Source: Nocardioides pini (lineage in GTDB: Bacteria > Actinomycetota > Actinomycetes > Propionibacteriales > Nocardioidaceae). Taken from it: 64,000 nt of DNA. Below the pieces are notes generated by a model. It worked only from the letters and a program-made list of their open reading frames with translations, had not been told where the DNA came from and did not search any database. The translations under genes were made by a program, and so were the position numbers. The DNA is taken from contig NZ_JAPPUX010000003.1 in the NCBI RefSeq assembly GCF_026712185.1, forward strand, positions 248,001-312,000, given 5' to 3'. Shown here piece after piece: positions 33,317 through 42,047 of the stretch (its first letter is position 1; every line of letters begins with the position of its first letter).

Positions 33317-36118
33317 TCAGGACCAGTGGCGCCGCATGACCGTGGTGGCTGCGAACGGGTCCTCACCCGAGACCGCGGCCACGATCCCAGCACCCTCCGG
33401 CTTGGCGGCAGCCAGCAGGCGGCCCTCGCCGACCCACCTGCGCCAGGCGTCGAGGTAGTGGCCGGCGTTGGTGGCGTTGCGGCCGAGGACGGTCGGGACC
33501 GGGTGCCACGCCTCGCCGGTGGGCCCGGCGGCCAGCAGCGCCGATCGGGCGCCCCGGCGCGTACGGATCGGGCGGCCCGGCAACTGCGCGTCGGTATAGC
33601 GGGACACGAGGTAGCGCGGGGCGCCGACCGGTCCGATCGCCTCGTCGAACGCGGCTGCAAACACCGCGGCGTCGTCCTCGGTGCCGACGAGGCGGAAGCG
33701 GTACTCCCCGCCCGGGTGGACCTCGACCGCGAGCGCCGACGCGCCGATGCTCGTCAGCCCGGCCGCGGCGAGAGCGTCCGCGACTGCCGCCGCGACCGCC
33801 TCCAGCGGCGGGACGGCTGCCGTCCGGGCGACCTGCTCTCGCACCCACGACGTGAGGTCGTCCGCCTGCGCGCGTCCGGTGACCGCACTCCGGCCGAGGG
33901 CGGCGAGCCCGCCGACGGCGCCGGCCACGAGCGCCCAGTCGCCGACGGCGAACGAGGCGGCACCGGCGCCGGCCGAGCCCGCGGCGAGCACCCACGACGT
34001 ACGCCAGCTGGTCTCGGGCACCGGGGCCTCGGTCGTCATGCCGTCCGAGGTCAGCCGCCACGTCGGCGGGGCAGGCGTGAGCGTGACGACCTCGTCGAGC
34101 GGCGTGATGTCCGAGGCGGGGCGGCGTACGCGCAACGACGCGAGCGTGACGTCCTGGTAGGGCTCACCCACCTCCCAGGCGTCGCGGATCGCGTCGCGGT
34201 CGGCGGCAGCGACGAGCATGCGGGCGTTCAGGGCGTCGAACGAGTCGACCGGCGGAGGCGCGTAGGGGGAGAAGGACGCGTCGATGTGGGCGACCCCGTC
34301 GACGATGTCGCCGTCGGCGTCGATGCCGTGGAACCCCTGGTGCTTGCGGACCAGCCGGGACCAGTCGTTGTCGCCCTTGGGGTGCGCCTCCGACACGCAC
34401 ACGACGGTCCAGTTGGTGGCGACCTTGTCCGGCCAGGTCGGGTCGGTGCGCAGCGCCCGGCCCCGCGTCTGGACGACGGCCGTCAGGGTGGTCGCGGTGG
34501 TCAGGTCGATGAGGGTGGACACGCCGCGGGCGTTCCAGCCCTCGCCGAGGAGGCCGCGGGTGCCGACGAGGACCTGCGTGCGGCCGGCCTCGAAGAACGC
34601 GGTGACGTGGGTGACCCAGGTGCGCGAGGTCCATCCGGACGTGCACGTCGCGACCGGGCCGGCGCTCGTCTCGACGCGGAGCCGCGAGGCCAGGTCGGGG
34701 TCGCGGCCGGCGACGAAGGCGACGAGGTCGTGCAGCGTCGACTCGGACGCGGCGACGACGGACCCGGTGACCAGCATCGGGTCGAGAAGGGCGGTGCTCG
34801 GGTCTGCCAGCAGCGCCTCGAGTGCCGCGATCGCCGATCCGGCCTCGGCATCGAGGACCCCGTCCAGGGTGACCGGCACCGTCGCGGCCGCGCGCTCGTG
34901 GTCGCACAGCACCAGCACCCGCGCGCGGTCGCCAAGGGCGGCGTGCTCGGCAGCGATGATCTGCGCGGCGGCGCCGGGCTTGGCGTACGACCGGGCGAGC
35001 ACGCGGTCGACGGTGGAGCGCCCACGGCGTACGCCGCGACGCGTCCACTGGTAGCCCACCGACGGCAGCGCGGCCCTCACCACCGCGAGCACCTCTGCGT
35101 CGGCCGGGTCGTCGGACTCGGCGACGTGGTGGAGCAGCCAGTCGCCGAGGAGCCGGACCCAGTCCTCGGCCGACGGGGCGTGCCGGTGCTCCTCGCGCAA
35201 CCGGGCGCCGACGGGCAGGGCGAGCAGGCCGGCGTGGTGCATGCGCAGGGCGCCGTCGCACAGGTCGGGCTCGCGCTCGGCGAGCGCCGCCCAGGTGGTC
35301 GTGGCGGGGACCGGTTCGACGAACCGGGTGGTGAGCCACTCGTAGAACCCGACCGAACCGAAGCCCGGGGTGGTGAGCAGGGCGGTGAGCTCGGTGAAGC
35401 GCAGCGCCTCGCTGGTGAGCCAGTCCTCCTCGGTGGGCGTGGGGGTGGTCAGCCAGACGAGCTCGTCGAACGGCGCGAGGTGGCCCTCCTTCACCACCGC
35501 CGGCACCGAGACGCGGTAGCGGATGTTCCCGAAGAGCTGGTCGACGAGGGCGCGCTGCTCGCCGGCGAGGCTCTCGGGCGGAGTCGCGGTGAGCGCCAGG
35601 ACGTGCGCGCGGCCGACGGCGTCGAGCAGCTCGGCGAGCAGGCGCCCCCACACCTCGAGCAGGTGGTGGCACTCGTCGAGGACGAGCACCAGGCGGGTCT
35701 GGGCGCGGATCCGCTCGAAGAGGGCGACGCCGTTGGGGTGGAGCCGGTCGACGACGGTGTTCGCGTCGGCGTCCGTGGCTTCGGAGTCGAAGACGGCCAG
35801 GGACTGGTAGGTCAGGCAGGTCAGCGGACTGGCGAGTGACGTGTCGTCGCTCGCGTCGAGCCCCAACGTCCGAGCCTCGGCGATCCACTGGGACTGGATG
35901 GCGGTGTTGGGGGCGAGCACGACGGCGCGCGTGTCGGGATGTGTGCGGAGCTCGCCGGCGACGGCCTCGAGGCCGACACGGGTCTTGCCCGCGCCGGGAG
36001 GCAGCACGACCCAGGCCCGCGGGTGGTCCGCGTCGTCCCACGCGCGGGCGAGCGCCTCGAGCGCCTCACGCTGGTGGACGCGCAGCGGTGGCACGGCCAA
36101 CGTGTCCGGGTCGGGCAC
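33317..36118 (-). CDS. DEAH-type SF2 helicase
   Basis: A 933-residue protein. The SF2 core starts with LRVHQREALEAL (Q-motif-like), Walker A LPPGAGKT (PGAGKT at 41-46), LDECHHLLEV as motif II (DECH) and LALTATPPESL (motif III). The C-lobe has TQVLVGTRGLLGEGWNARGV and QTRGRALRTDP (motif VI). Past about residue 670 there are two hydrophobic runs (WVLAAGSAGAGAASFAVGDW and LVAGAVGGLAALG), unusual for a cytosolic helicase, then an alpha/beta C-terminal domain with YRFRLVGTEDDAAVFAAAF. The GTG start lies 3 bp after the EEP gene stop, so the two are an operon. Substrate and role are unknown; the overall layout resembles type I/III restriction helicases without a visible nuclease. Confidence 0.82.
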   Translation of the reverse strand: MPDPDTLAVPPLRVHQREALEALARAWDDADHPRAWVVLPPGAGKTRVGLEAVAGELRTHPDTRAVVLAPNTAIQSQWIAEARTLGLDASDDTSLASPLTCLTYQSLAVFDSEATDADANTVVDRLHPNGVALFERIRAQTRLVLVLDECHHLLEVWGRLLAELLDAVGRAHVLALTATPPESLAGEQRALVDQLFGNIRYRVSVPAVVKEGHLAPFDELVWLTTPTPTEEDWLTSEALRFTELTALLTTPGFGSVGFYEWLTTRFVEPVPATTTWAALAEREPDLCDGALRMHHAGLLALPVGARLREEHRHAPSAEDWVRLLGDWLLHHVAESDDPADAEVLAVVRAALPSVGYQWTRRGVRRGRSTVDRVLARSYAKPGAAAQIIAAEHAALGDRARVLVLCDHERAAATVPVTLDGVLDAEAGSAIAALEALLADPSTALLDPMLVTGSVVAASESTLHDLVAFVAGRDPDLASRLRVETSAGPVATCTSGWTSRTWVTHVTAFFEAGRTQVLVGTRGLLGEGWNARGVSTLIDLTTATTLTAVVQTRGRALRTDPTWPDKVATNWTVVCVSEAHPKGDNDWSRLVRKHQGFHGIDADGDIVDGVAHIDASFSPYAPPPVDSFDALNARMLVAAADRDAIRDAWEVGEPYQDVTLASLRVRRPASDITPLDEVVTLTPAPPTWRLTSDGMTTEAPVPETSWRTSWVLAAGSAGAGAASFAVGDWALVAGAVGGLAALGRSAVTGRAQADDLTSWVREQVARTAAVPPLEAVAAAVADALAAAGLTSIGASALAVEVHPGGEYRFRLVGTEDDAAVFAAAFDEAIGPVGAPRYLVSRYTDAQLPGRPIRTRRGARSALLAAGPTGEAWHPVPTVLGRNATNAGHYLDAWRRWVGEGRLLAAAKPEGAGIVAAVSGEDPFAATTVMRRHWS

Positions 36119-36121
36119 GGT

Positions 36122-36775
36122 TCACGCCTCCTGCGCGTCGACGACGTACGCGTCGTGGTCCGAGAGGCGCTTGCCCCCGCGCCTCGCCACGACCCGCCAC
36201 GTGGACGCAGCCGACCCCGCAGGCACGGCGACGTGGTCGATGCTGAGCAGGCCCTCGATCGCGTGCGGCAGGTAGGTCGTCGGCACGACCAGGCCGAGCT
36301 CGTCGAGGGCGCCGGTGATCGCGTCCCGACCGGCCTTCGACCCCGCGTGCTCCTTGCCGGTCAGCGCGTGGTTCCAGTCGCCGCCCCACACCAGGGACGG
36401 GGCGGCGCGAAGCCGCAGCAGCAGGTCGTCGACGGCATGCGCGGTCTTGTCGGCGTGACGCTCGCCGACCCACACCGGCCCTGATCGGGCACTGCGCCAC
36501 GGCAGCACCGAGCTGACGTACGTCGTCGCACCGACCTGGGCGGCCGCGCTCGCGGGGTGCGGGTCGGGGCTTGAGACCATCGGCAGCCGGCTGGCGACCG
36601 CGGCCCAGCGCCGGCGGGCCGCCATTGGCGCGGCCGACAGGTGCACGGCGAAGCCGGGAAGGCTCGTCCGCTCGTTGACCTCCGTCAGCAGCCAGACGTC
36701 GCAGTCGGCCTCGAGCAGGAGCCGTCGATGATCGTCCGACCACCGGCCGGCGAGGTTCCACGTCCCGATACGCAC
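36122..36775 (-). CDS. endonuclease/exonuclease/phosphatase-family protein
   Basis: A 217-residue EEP-fold hydrolase. All the usual catalytic blocks are visible in order: IGTWNLAG (Asn), DVWLLTEVN (Glu), GGDWNHAL (Asp/Asn), LSIDHVAV (Asp-His) and LSDHDAYVV (the terminal Ser-Asp-His). It has no signal peptide, so it acts in the cytoplasm, on a nucleic acid or another phosphoester. The GTG at 36775 gives VRIGTWNLAG, the typical family start, whereas the longer frame upstream runs through a terminator hairpin. It is the first gene of a two-gene unit with the SF2 helicase 3 bp downstream, which suggests that the pair works on the same DNA substrate. Confidence 0.82.
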   Translation of the reverse strand: MRIGTWNLAGRWSDDHRRLLLEADCDVWLLTEVNERTSLPGFAVHLSAAPMAARRRWAAVASRLPMVSSPDPHPASAAAQVGATTYVSSVLPWRSARSGPVWVGERHADKTAHAVDDLLLRLRAAPSLVWGGDWNHALTGKEHAGSKAGRDAITGALDELGLVVPTTYLPHAIEGLLSIDHVAVPAGSAASTWRVVARRGGKRLSDHDAYVVDAQEA

Positions 36776-36800
36776 GCCCGCATCCTGTCGGACGGATCGG

Positions 36801-36834
36801 ACGCCCGCCGGAGGACCCCACCTCCGGCGGGCGT
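36801..36834 (-). terminator. strong hairpin terminator
   Basis: ACGCCCGCCGGAGG (36801-36814) and CCTCCGGCGGGCGT (36821-36834) form a perfect 14-bp stem with a 6-nt loop. It lies 40 bp past the stop of the minus-strand membrane protein gene at 36875 and 26 bp before the EEP start, so it separates the two minus-strand units. Confidence 0.8.
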
Positions 36835-36874
36835 TCGGCGCGCCCACCCCGTTTGCGGACCACCGCCGCGTCGG

Positions 36875-37585
36875 TCAGTGGACGACCGGTGCCGCCCGGG
36901 ACGACGACACGGCTGTCGCGGAGTCACGCTCACGGGCGATCCGGCGGCCGAGGATCCCGAACGCGAAGGAGATCGGCAAGAACACGCTGCCGAGCGACGT
37001 CACCTCCGAGATCACGAACAGCCCCGGGAAGGTGAGCGCGAGCAGCCACGCCGGCAGACCGAGGCCGCGTCGGATCAGCACGATGCCCAGGAAGGTCGAG
37101 GCGACCATCGTGAGCAGCAGGACCGGGATGAGGACGACGAAGACCGCCTCGAGGAGTCGCTCGTTGCCGTCGCCCCACTGGGTCCAGTACTCGGCGAAGC
37201 ACCCGACCGTGGCCAGCACCAGCGCGGTCAGGGTGATGCGCCACGCCCAGCGCTCGGCCCCGCGAAACCCGGCGACGGACCGCCGACGGTGGACGACGAA
37301 CGCGGCCAGCGTCGCTGCCCCGACGACGGGGCCCCAGACCTTGCCGTAGGTCAGGTAGACCACGGCGGGCGAGGACCAGTCGAGCAGCGGCGCGAGCGCC
37401 GTCGACGCCGGCTCGGCCCAGAGGTGCATGAGCCCCTCGTCCGCGTCGGACGCGCCGTCCCTGGTGGCGACCCGGGCGAGCGCGTGCAGCTGGCCGACGA
37501 CGAGTCCGACCCACGCCATCACCCAGGCGAGGCGGCCGATCCGGCGCTGGTGCTCGGGCCGGTCCAAGATGGTGAGAAGCGACAT
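36875..37585 (-). CDS. integral membrane protein, about six helices
   Basis: A 236-residue protein with hydrophobic segments near residues 20-40, 75-95, 110-130 (after a basic HRRRS), 140-165, 175-195 and 200-220. It ends in a polar tail (RDSATAVSSSRAAPVVH). ATG 37585 gives MSLLTILDRPEHQRRIGRL and is preceded by GAAGGAG; a much longer open frame upstream is spurious. I recognise no family. It is divergent from the histidine kinase gene with a 130-bp shared upstream region, so it may be a target of that two-component system. Confidence 0.7.
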   Translation of the reverse strand: MSLLTILDRPEHQRRIGRLAWVMAWVGLVVGQLHALARVATRDGASDADEGLMHLWAEPASTALAPLLDWSSPAVVYLTYGKVWGPVVGAATLAAFVVHRRRSVAGFRGAERWAWRITLTALVLATVGCFAEYWTQWGDGNERLLEAVFVVLIPVLLLTMVASTFLGIVLIRRGLGLPAWLLALTFPGLFVISEVTSLGSVFLPISFAFGILGRRIARERDSATAVSSSRAAPVVH

Positions 37586-37703
37586 GGCTGCTCCTTCGCT
37601 CGACGGACCTCCACCATCGACCGGTCGCGGGGCGCGCCGCATCGGCGTGGGGTCCGATCTGCGATCAACCCCTGGTTTGACGGAAGCCGGGAGCCGAGCC
37701 GCG

Positions 37704-37715
37704 TAGCCTCGACGT
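37704..37715 (+). promoter_or_regulatory. candidate leaderless -10 for the two-component operon
   Basis: TAGCCT at 37704-37709 lies exactly six bases before the GTG start of the kinase. The same hexamer and spacing precede the MalT-like gene at 49721. A TTGACG at 37677-37682 is too far upstream (21 bp) for an ideal -35. Confidence 0.4.
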
Positions 37716-38828
37716 GTGAGAGGGCGCGCGCCGTCGACCGTGACCGACTGGGGCGTCCCGGCGGTCATCGCCGCGGCGTCCCTGCTCGAGATCGTCCTCG
37801 TACGACCCGAGGGAGCCGTCGCGGCAGCCGTGCTGGCGGTCGCGGCCTGCCTGGCCCTCGTCCCGCGTCGTCGGTGGACGGTGCTGTCCGCGCTGGTGGC
37901 CGGGACGCTGACCCTGTTCACCCCCTGGTTCGGCGCCGAGCTGGACGACCTCGCGGCGCCGATCATGGTCCTGGCCGTCGTGGCCTACTCGCTTGCGCGG
38001 TGGGTGCCCAGCTACGGCGGCCTGCTCGTGCTCGGCGTGCTCATGGTGCTGCTCGCCTCCGACTACCTCTTCACCGACGAGCGGGACAACGACGTCACCG
38101 ACGTCTTCTTCGTGGCCTCGCTGCTCGTCCCGCCGTACGTCCTGGGGCGGGTGACGCAGCGGCTGGCCGCGCAGGCCGCCGAGCTCGAGCGCCGGCAGGA
38201 CCTGATCCGGGAGCAGGCGGTCCGCGACGAGCGCGACCGGATAGCCCGCGACCTGCACGACGTGATCGCCCACTCGGTCAGCGCGATGGTGGTGCAGACG
38301 GCCGCCGCCCAGGACCTCCTCCGCACGGATCCGGACAGGGCCGCCCGGGCCCTGGACGTCGTCGCCGCCACCGGGCGACAGGCGCTCGCCGAGACGGGGC
38401 GGCTCCTGCACCTGATCCGCGACAGCGCGGACGAGCTCGGACTGGCGCCGGCCCCGGGGCTGGCCCAGCTGCCCGAGCTGGTCGAGCGCTTCCGCGTCGA
38501 CGGTCTCGAGGTGGACCTGCAGCTGGCCGACCCGGCCCCCGAGCTGCCCGCCGGCGTGGACGTGTCGGCGTACCGCATCGTGCAGGAGGCCCTGACCAAC
38601 GCCCTGCGCTACGGCGCCGACCGACGCGCGGAGGTCACGATCAGCTGCGACTCCGACATGGTGCGGATCCGTGCCGCCAACCAGGTCGACGGGCGCTCCG
38701 GCCAGGGGAGCGGGCTCGGGCTGCTGGGCATCGCCGAACGGGTCCACGTGCTCGGCGGCCACCTCGTCCACGGGGTCACCGACGGTCGGTACGAGGTGGA
38801 CGCGAGCCTGCCGGTGGACGCGACGTGA
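37716..38828 (+). CDS. NarL-family sensor histidine kinase
   Basis: A 370-residue membrane kinase. Four or five hydrophobic helices lie in the first 145 residues, with no large extracytoplasmic domain, so it probably senses a membrane or intracellular signal. The HisKA_3 dimerisation domain has ERDRIARDLHDVIAHSVSA with the phosphorylated His181. The HATPase module has YRIVQEALTNALRYG (N-box) and GSGLGLLGIAERV (G-box). GTG 37716 has no Shine-Dalgarno and fits a leaderless message. The stop overlaps the response regulator start (GTGA), so the pair is a coupled two-component system. Confidence 0.9.
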   Translation: MRGRAPSTVTDWGVPAVIAAASLLEIVLVRPEGAVAAAVLAVAACLALVPRRRWTVLSALVAGTLTLFTPWFGAELDDLAAPIMVLAVVAYSLARWVPSYGGLLVLGVLMVLLASDYLFTDERDNDVTDVFFVASLLVPPYVLGRVTQRLAAQAAELERRQDLIREQAVRDERDRIARDLHDVIAHSVSAMVVQTAAAQDLLRTDPDRAARALDVVAATGRQALAETGRLLHLIRDSADELGLAPAPGLAQLPELVERFRVDGLEVDLQLADPAPELPAGVDVSAYRIVQEALTNALRYGADRRAEVTISCDSDMVRIRAANQVDGRSGQGSGLGLLGIAERVHVLGGHLVHGVTDGRYEVDASLPVDAT

Positions 38829-39502
38829 CGGCGCCGACCCGGGTGGTCATCGCCGACGACCAGGACCTCGTCCGCAGCGGCCTGCAGCTGGTGCTCGAGG
38901 CGCGCGGGATCGACGTCGTCGACGCGGTCGGTGACGGCCGGGAGGCCGTGCGGTCGGTCGCCGCGCACGTGCCCGACGTGGTGCTGATGGACGTCCGGAT
39001 GCCGGTGCTCGACGGCATCGCCGCGACCCGGGAGATCGTCGCCGGAGGCGGGCCGACCCGGGTGCTGGTGCTGACGACGTACGACATCGACGCCTACGTC
39101 TACGGCGCGCTCCGGGCGGGCGCCGCGGGGTTCCTCCTCAAGGCCACCCCTCCCGAGCGGCTGGTCGCCGGCATCGAGACCGTGGTCGCCGGTGAGGCGC
39201 TCCTGGCTCCCGCCCTGACCCGGCGCCTCATCGAGGACCACGTGCGCCGGCCGCGGGGGAGCGACGCCGCGCTCGACGTGCTCACCGAGCGCGAGCGGGA
39301 GGTGTTCGTCCTGATGGCCCGCGGCCTGGCCAACGCCGACATCCAGGCGCAGCTGGTGATCTCGGAGGCGACCGTGAAGACCCACGTGAACCGCATCCTG
39401 ACCAAGCTCGGCCTCTCCACCCGGGTGCAGGTCGTGGTCCTCGGTTACGAGACCGGCGTGGTGCGCCCGGGCGACGGCGTGCTGCCGTCCGCCCGGGCGT
39501 GA
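38825..39502 (+). CDS. NarL/FixJ-family response regulator
   Basis: A 225-residue regulator. The receiver domain (about 1-120) has the acidic pair IADDQD, the phospho-acceptor Asp56 in LMDVRMPVLDG, a Thr switch in VLTTYD and Lys in FLLKATPP. The C-terminal LuxR helix-turn-helix begins LTEREREVFVLMARGLAN and continues ISEATVKTHVNRILTKLGL. It is the cognate partner of the kinase immediately upstream (4-nt overlap). Targets are unknown; the divergent membrane protein at 36875-37585 is a natural candidate. Confidence 0.93.
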   Translation: MTAPTRVVIADDQDLVRSGLQLVLEARGIDVVDAVGDGREAVRSVAAHVPDVVLMDVRMPVLDGIAATREIVAGGGPTRVLVLTTYDIDAYVYGALRAGAAGFLLKATPPERLVAGIETVVAGEALLAPALTRRLIEDHVRRPRGSDAALDVLTEREREVFVLMARGLANADIQAQLVISEATVKTHVNRILTKLGLSTRVQVVVLGYETGVVRPGDGVLPSARA

Positions 39503-39517
39503 CCGCGGTCCGCAGCC

Positions 39518-39997
39518 TCAGGAGTCGAAGGCCTCCACGTTGGCCCGTCCCTCGGTGGCCAGGATGAGCGAGACCCAGCCGTCGGTGCCGCGCAGCTTGC
39601 GCTGCGTGGCGTCGGCGACGACGTAGCGGCCCACGAAGCGGTGGGTGACTACGTAGGTCGCGTCGGCGTACTCGCCGCACACCTCGCCGACGGCGTCGAG
39701 GGACAGCGTCCGCTTCGGCGACGTCACGTCGAGCGTGCCGGTGGCGGGCTCGCACGAGCCGGGTGCGGGCAGCGAGCCGTCGTCGGCGGCCAGCGTGGCG
39801 ACGTACGCGCCGTCGAAGGGGTCGCCGGTGACGGACCCCGAGAGGTGCGCGGTGCCGGCCGCGTCCAGGGCGTACGTGCCGACGTCGGCGCCGCGGAGGT
39901 CCACGAGGGGCTTGGGCGCGGCGACGGCGGGGGAGGCGATGGCCGGCACGGCGAGCGCGGTGACGGCCAGGGCGGTGAGACGGGTGGTGCGGTTCAT
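39518..39997 (-). CDS. small secreted protein
   Basis: A 159-residue exported protein. A Sec signal peptide (MNRTTRLTALAVTALAV, then PAIASPAVAAP) predicts cleavage after AVAA, near residue 27. The mature part is a beta-rich domain with two cysteines (GSCEPATG and GEVCGEY) that could form a disulfide outside the cell. No family recognised. ATG 39997 is preceded by CAGGAG. Three CAAGT-type repeats with 11-bp period sit 49 bp upstream on the same strand, so it is probably controlled by a BTAD-type regulator, perhaps the divergent gene at 40160. Confidence 0.75.
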   Translation of the reverse strand: MNRTTRLTALAVTALAVPAIASPAVAAPKPLVDLRGADVGTYALDAAGTAHLSGSVTGDPFDGAYVATLAADDGSLPAPGSCEPATGTLDVTSPKRTLSLDAVGEVCGEYADATYVVTHRFVGRYVVADATQRKLRGTDGWVSLILATEGRANVEAFDS

Positions 39998-40046
39998 CGG
40001 TGTGCTCCTGACGTGTTCGTTCGAGGAGACCACCGTCGCGCGGAGG

Positions 40047-40073
40047 CCTTGGCGTCGACTTGGAGCCCACTTG
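40047..40073 (-). promoter_or_regulatory. 11-bp-period direct repeats (SARP-type operator, site 1)
   Basis: On the minus strand the pentamers CAAGT (40073-40069), CAAGT (40062-40058) and CAAGG (40051-40047) start 11 bp apart. The proximal repeat ends 49 bp before the start codon of the secreted-protein gene. Direct repeats at one-helical-turn spacing are the classical SARP/BTAD operator geometry. Confidence 0.6.
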
Positions 40074-40159
40074 AGGAGTGGCGCAGCGTGCCCAGAATCG
40101 GGGCCGCGGACAGCCGTCGAAGCGCCCTATCCTCGACGGAGGTCGACACGAGGAATGGG

Positions 40160-42037
40160 GTGGACGGACAGCCGGATCTCAACCTGCACGTGCTCGGCGA
40201 GCTCACGGCCACCCGGGATGGCGCGGTCGTGGACCTCGGCGGGCGACGCCAGCGCGCCGTGCTGGCGGCGCTGGCGATGCAGCGTGGCCAGGTCGTGACC
40301 GCTGACCACCTGGTCTACTGCGTGTGGGGCGACCACACGCCGGCGAACGCGAGCGGCGCGCTGCAGGCGTACGTCAGCCACCTGCGCAAGCGGCTCCAGC
40401 CCGACGCGACAGCACGGCAGCGTGACGGGGTCATCGCCCGGGCCGGGCCCGGCTACGTGCTGCGGCTGCCGCCCGACGCCGTGGACGCGTGGGCGTTCGA
40501 GGCCGCGGTCGAGGCGGCGGCGGGCCAGGCGCCGGGGGACGCGGTGTGCACGCTGGAGACGGCGCTGCGCACCTGGCGCGGGCCGGCGTACGCCGACTAC
40601 GCCGGGGAGGCGTGGGCCGAGGCCGAGGTCGCCCGGCTCACCGAGCTGCGCGGGGTCGCCCGCGAGCGGCTGCTCGCCACCCGGCTCGAGCTCGGGGAGG
40701 CGCAGCTCGTCATCGGCGACCTCGAGGCGCTGGTCAAGGAGGACCCGCTGCGCGAGGAGCGTTGGCGGCTGCTCACCCTCGCGCTCTACCGGGCGCACCG
40801 GCAGGCGGCCGCGCTCGAGGCACTGCGACGGGCGCGGACGGTGCTCGCCGACGAGCTCGGTGTCGACCCCGGACCGGCGCTGCGCGCGCTGGAGGCCGAG
40901 GTGCTCGCGCAGTCGCCCGACCTCGACGGGCCGCGGGCCGCACCGACCGCCGCCCCGGCGACGCTGGTCCCACGACCCCGCACCCCCGACGGTCTCGTCG
41001 ACCGCGACCACGAGATGGACCTCCTCAGGACCAAGCTCGACGAGCTGGCCGACGGGACGTCGGGCTGCGTGCTCATCGAGGGTCCGGCGGGGATCGGCAA
41101 GACGCGGCTGCTCGAGGAGCTCCGCCGCCTCGCCGTGGCGGCCGGCACCTGGGTGCGGTCGGCGCGGTGCAGCGCGCTGGAGCAGGACTTCGAGTGGGGA
41201 GTGGCCCGGCAGCTCTTCGGCGCCGGGGTGGACGGCGTCCTGGCGCGCGACGAGCGCTTCGCCGTGCTGCGAGGGCTGTGCGAGCTGACGACCCGGCTCG
41301 CCGAGGAAGCGCCGTTCGTGCTGTGCGTCGACGACGTCCAGCGGTGCGACGAGGCGTCGCTGCAGTTCCTCGCGTACCTCGTCCGGCGCCTCGAGGGACT
41401 GCCCGTCCTCGTCGTCCTGGCGATGCGCACCGGCGAGTCGCACCAGGCCGACGACCTCGCCGAGCTGGTCGCGGACGAGACGGTGACCGTCGTACGCCCC
41501 GAGCCGCTCACCGAGCAGGGCACCGCCGCGCTCGTCACCGACCGGCTCGGTCGCGGCGCCGACGCGTTCGTCGCCACCTGCCACCGGATGACGTCGGGCA
41601 ACCCGCTGCTGCTGCGCCAGCTGCTGCGCGCGCTCGCCGACCAGGGCATCCCGCCCGACGCCGCCCACGTCGACACCGTCCGGGCCGTGGGCTCGCGCGC
41701 GGTGACCTCGCTGGTGACGCTCCGCCTGCGGCGGATGCCGGCCGCGGTCACCACGGTCGCGCGCGCGGTCGCCATGCTCGGGCCGATGGCCGACCTGCGG
41801 AGCGTCGCCGACCTCTCGCAGCACTCTGAGGAGGAGGTCGCGAGCGCCCTCGACCTGCTCGCGCGCAGCGAGATCCTGCGCGACGGGCACCCGCTGGACT
41901 TCGTGAACCCACTCGTCCGCGACGCGATCCACGCCGACGTCCCCACCGGCGAGCGCGCCCTGCTCGTCGAGCGGCTGAACCGGCGGCTCAAGTCAGCCTC
42001 AAGTTCTGCTGACCATGCTGGAGCGCCGAGATCGTGA
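40160..42037 (+). CDS. BTAD/AfsR-type regulator with ATPase, short form
   Basis: A 625-residue regulator. It carries an N-terminal OmpR-like DNA-binding domain (LHVLGELTATRDG, GRRQRAVLAALAMQRGQVV, YVSHLRKRLQP), the BTAD domain (about 100-245, with DPLREERWRLLTLALYRAHR and LGVDPGPALRALEAEVLA) and an AAA-type ATPase with EGPAGIGKTRLL and FVLCVDDVQRCDEASLQ. It stops after NPLVRDAIHADVPTGERALL with no TPR region, whereas large relatives such as the 60365 gene continue for hundreds of residues. The last codons (RRLKSASSSADHAGAPRS) overlap the CAAGT repeats of the next promoter, which suggests a deletion that joined it to the oxidoreductase promoter. GTG 40160 follows GAGGAATG. Binds DNA in the cytoplasm; likely controls the neighbouring repeats. 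Confidence 0.82.
   Translation: MDGQPDLNLHVLGELTATRDGAVVDLGGRRQRAVLAALAMQRGQVVTADHLVYCVWGDHTPANASGALQAYVSHLRKRLQPDATARQRDGVIARAGPGYVLRLPPDAVDAWAFEAAVEAAAGQAPGDAVCTLETALRTWRGPAYADYAGEAWAEAEVARLTELRGVARERLLATRLELGEAQLVIGDLEALVKEDPLREERWRLLTLALYRAHRQAAALEALRRARTVLADELGVDPGPALRALEAEVLAQSPDLDGPRAAPTAAPATLVPRPRTPDGLVDRDHEMDLLRTKLDELADGTSGCVLIEGPAGIGKTRLLEELRRLAVAAGTWVRSARCSALEQDFEWGVARQLFGAGVDGVLARDERFAVLRGLCELTTRLAEEAPFVLCVDDVQRCDEASLQFLAYLVRRLEGLPVLVVLAMRTGESHQADDLAELVADETVTVVRPEPLTEQGTAALVTDRLGRGADAFVATCHRMTSGNPLLLRQLLRALADQGIPPDAAHVDTVRAVGSRAVTSLVTLRLRRMPAAVTTVARAVAMLGPMADLRSVADLSQHSEEEVASALDLLARSEILRDGHPLDFVNPLVRDAIHADVPTGERALLVERLNRRLKSASSSADHAGAPRS
41989..42004 (+). promoter_or_regulatory. 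11-bp-period direct repeats (SARP-type operator, site 2)
   Basis: CAAGT at 41989-41993 and 42000-42004, each preceded by CT (CTCAAGT), lie exactly 11 bp apart inside the last codons of the BTAD gene. The proximal repeat ends 43 bp before the GTG at 42048. That spacing agrees with the other sites and supports this start for the oxidoreductase. Confidence 0.6.
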
Positions 42038-42047
42038 GGTGGTGACG

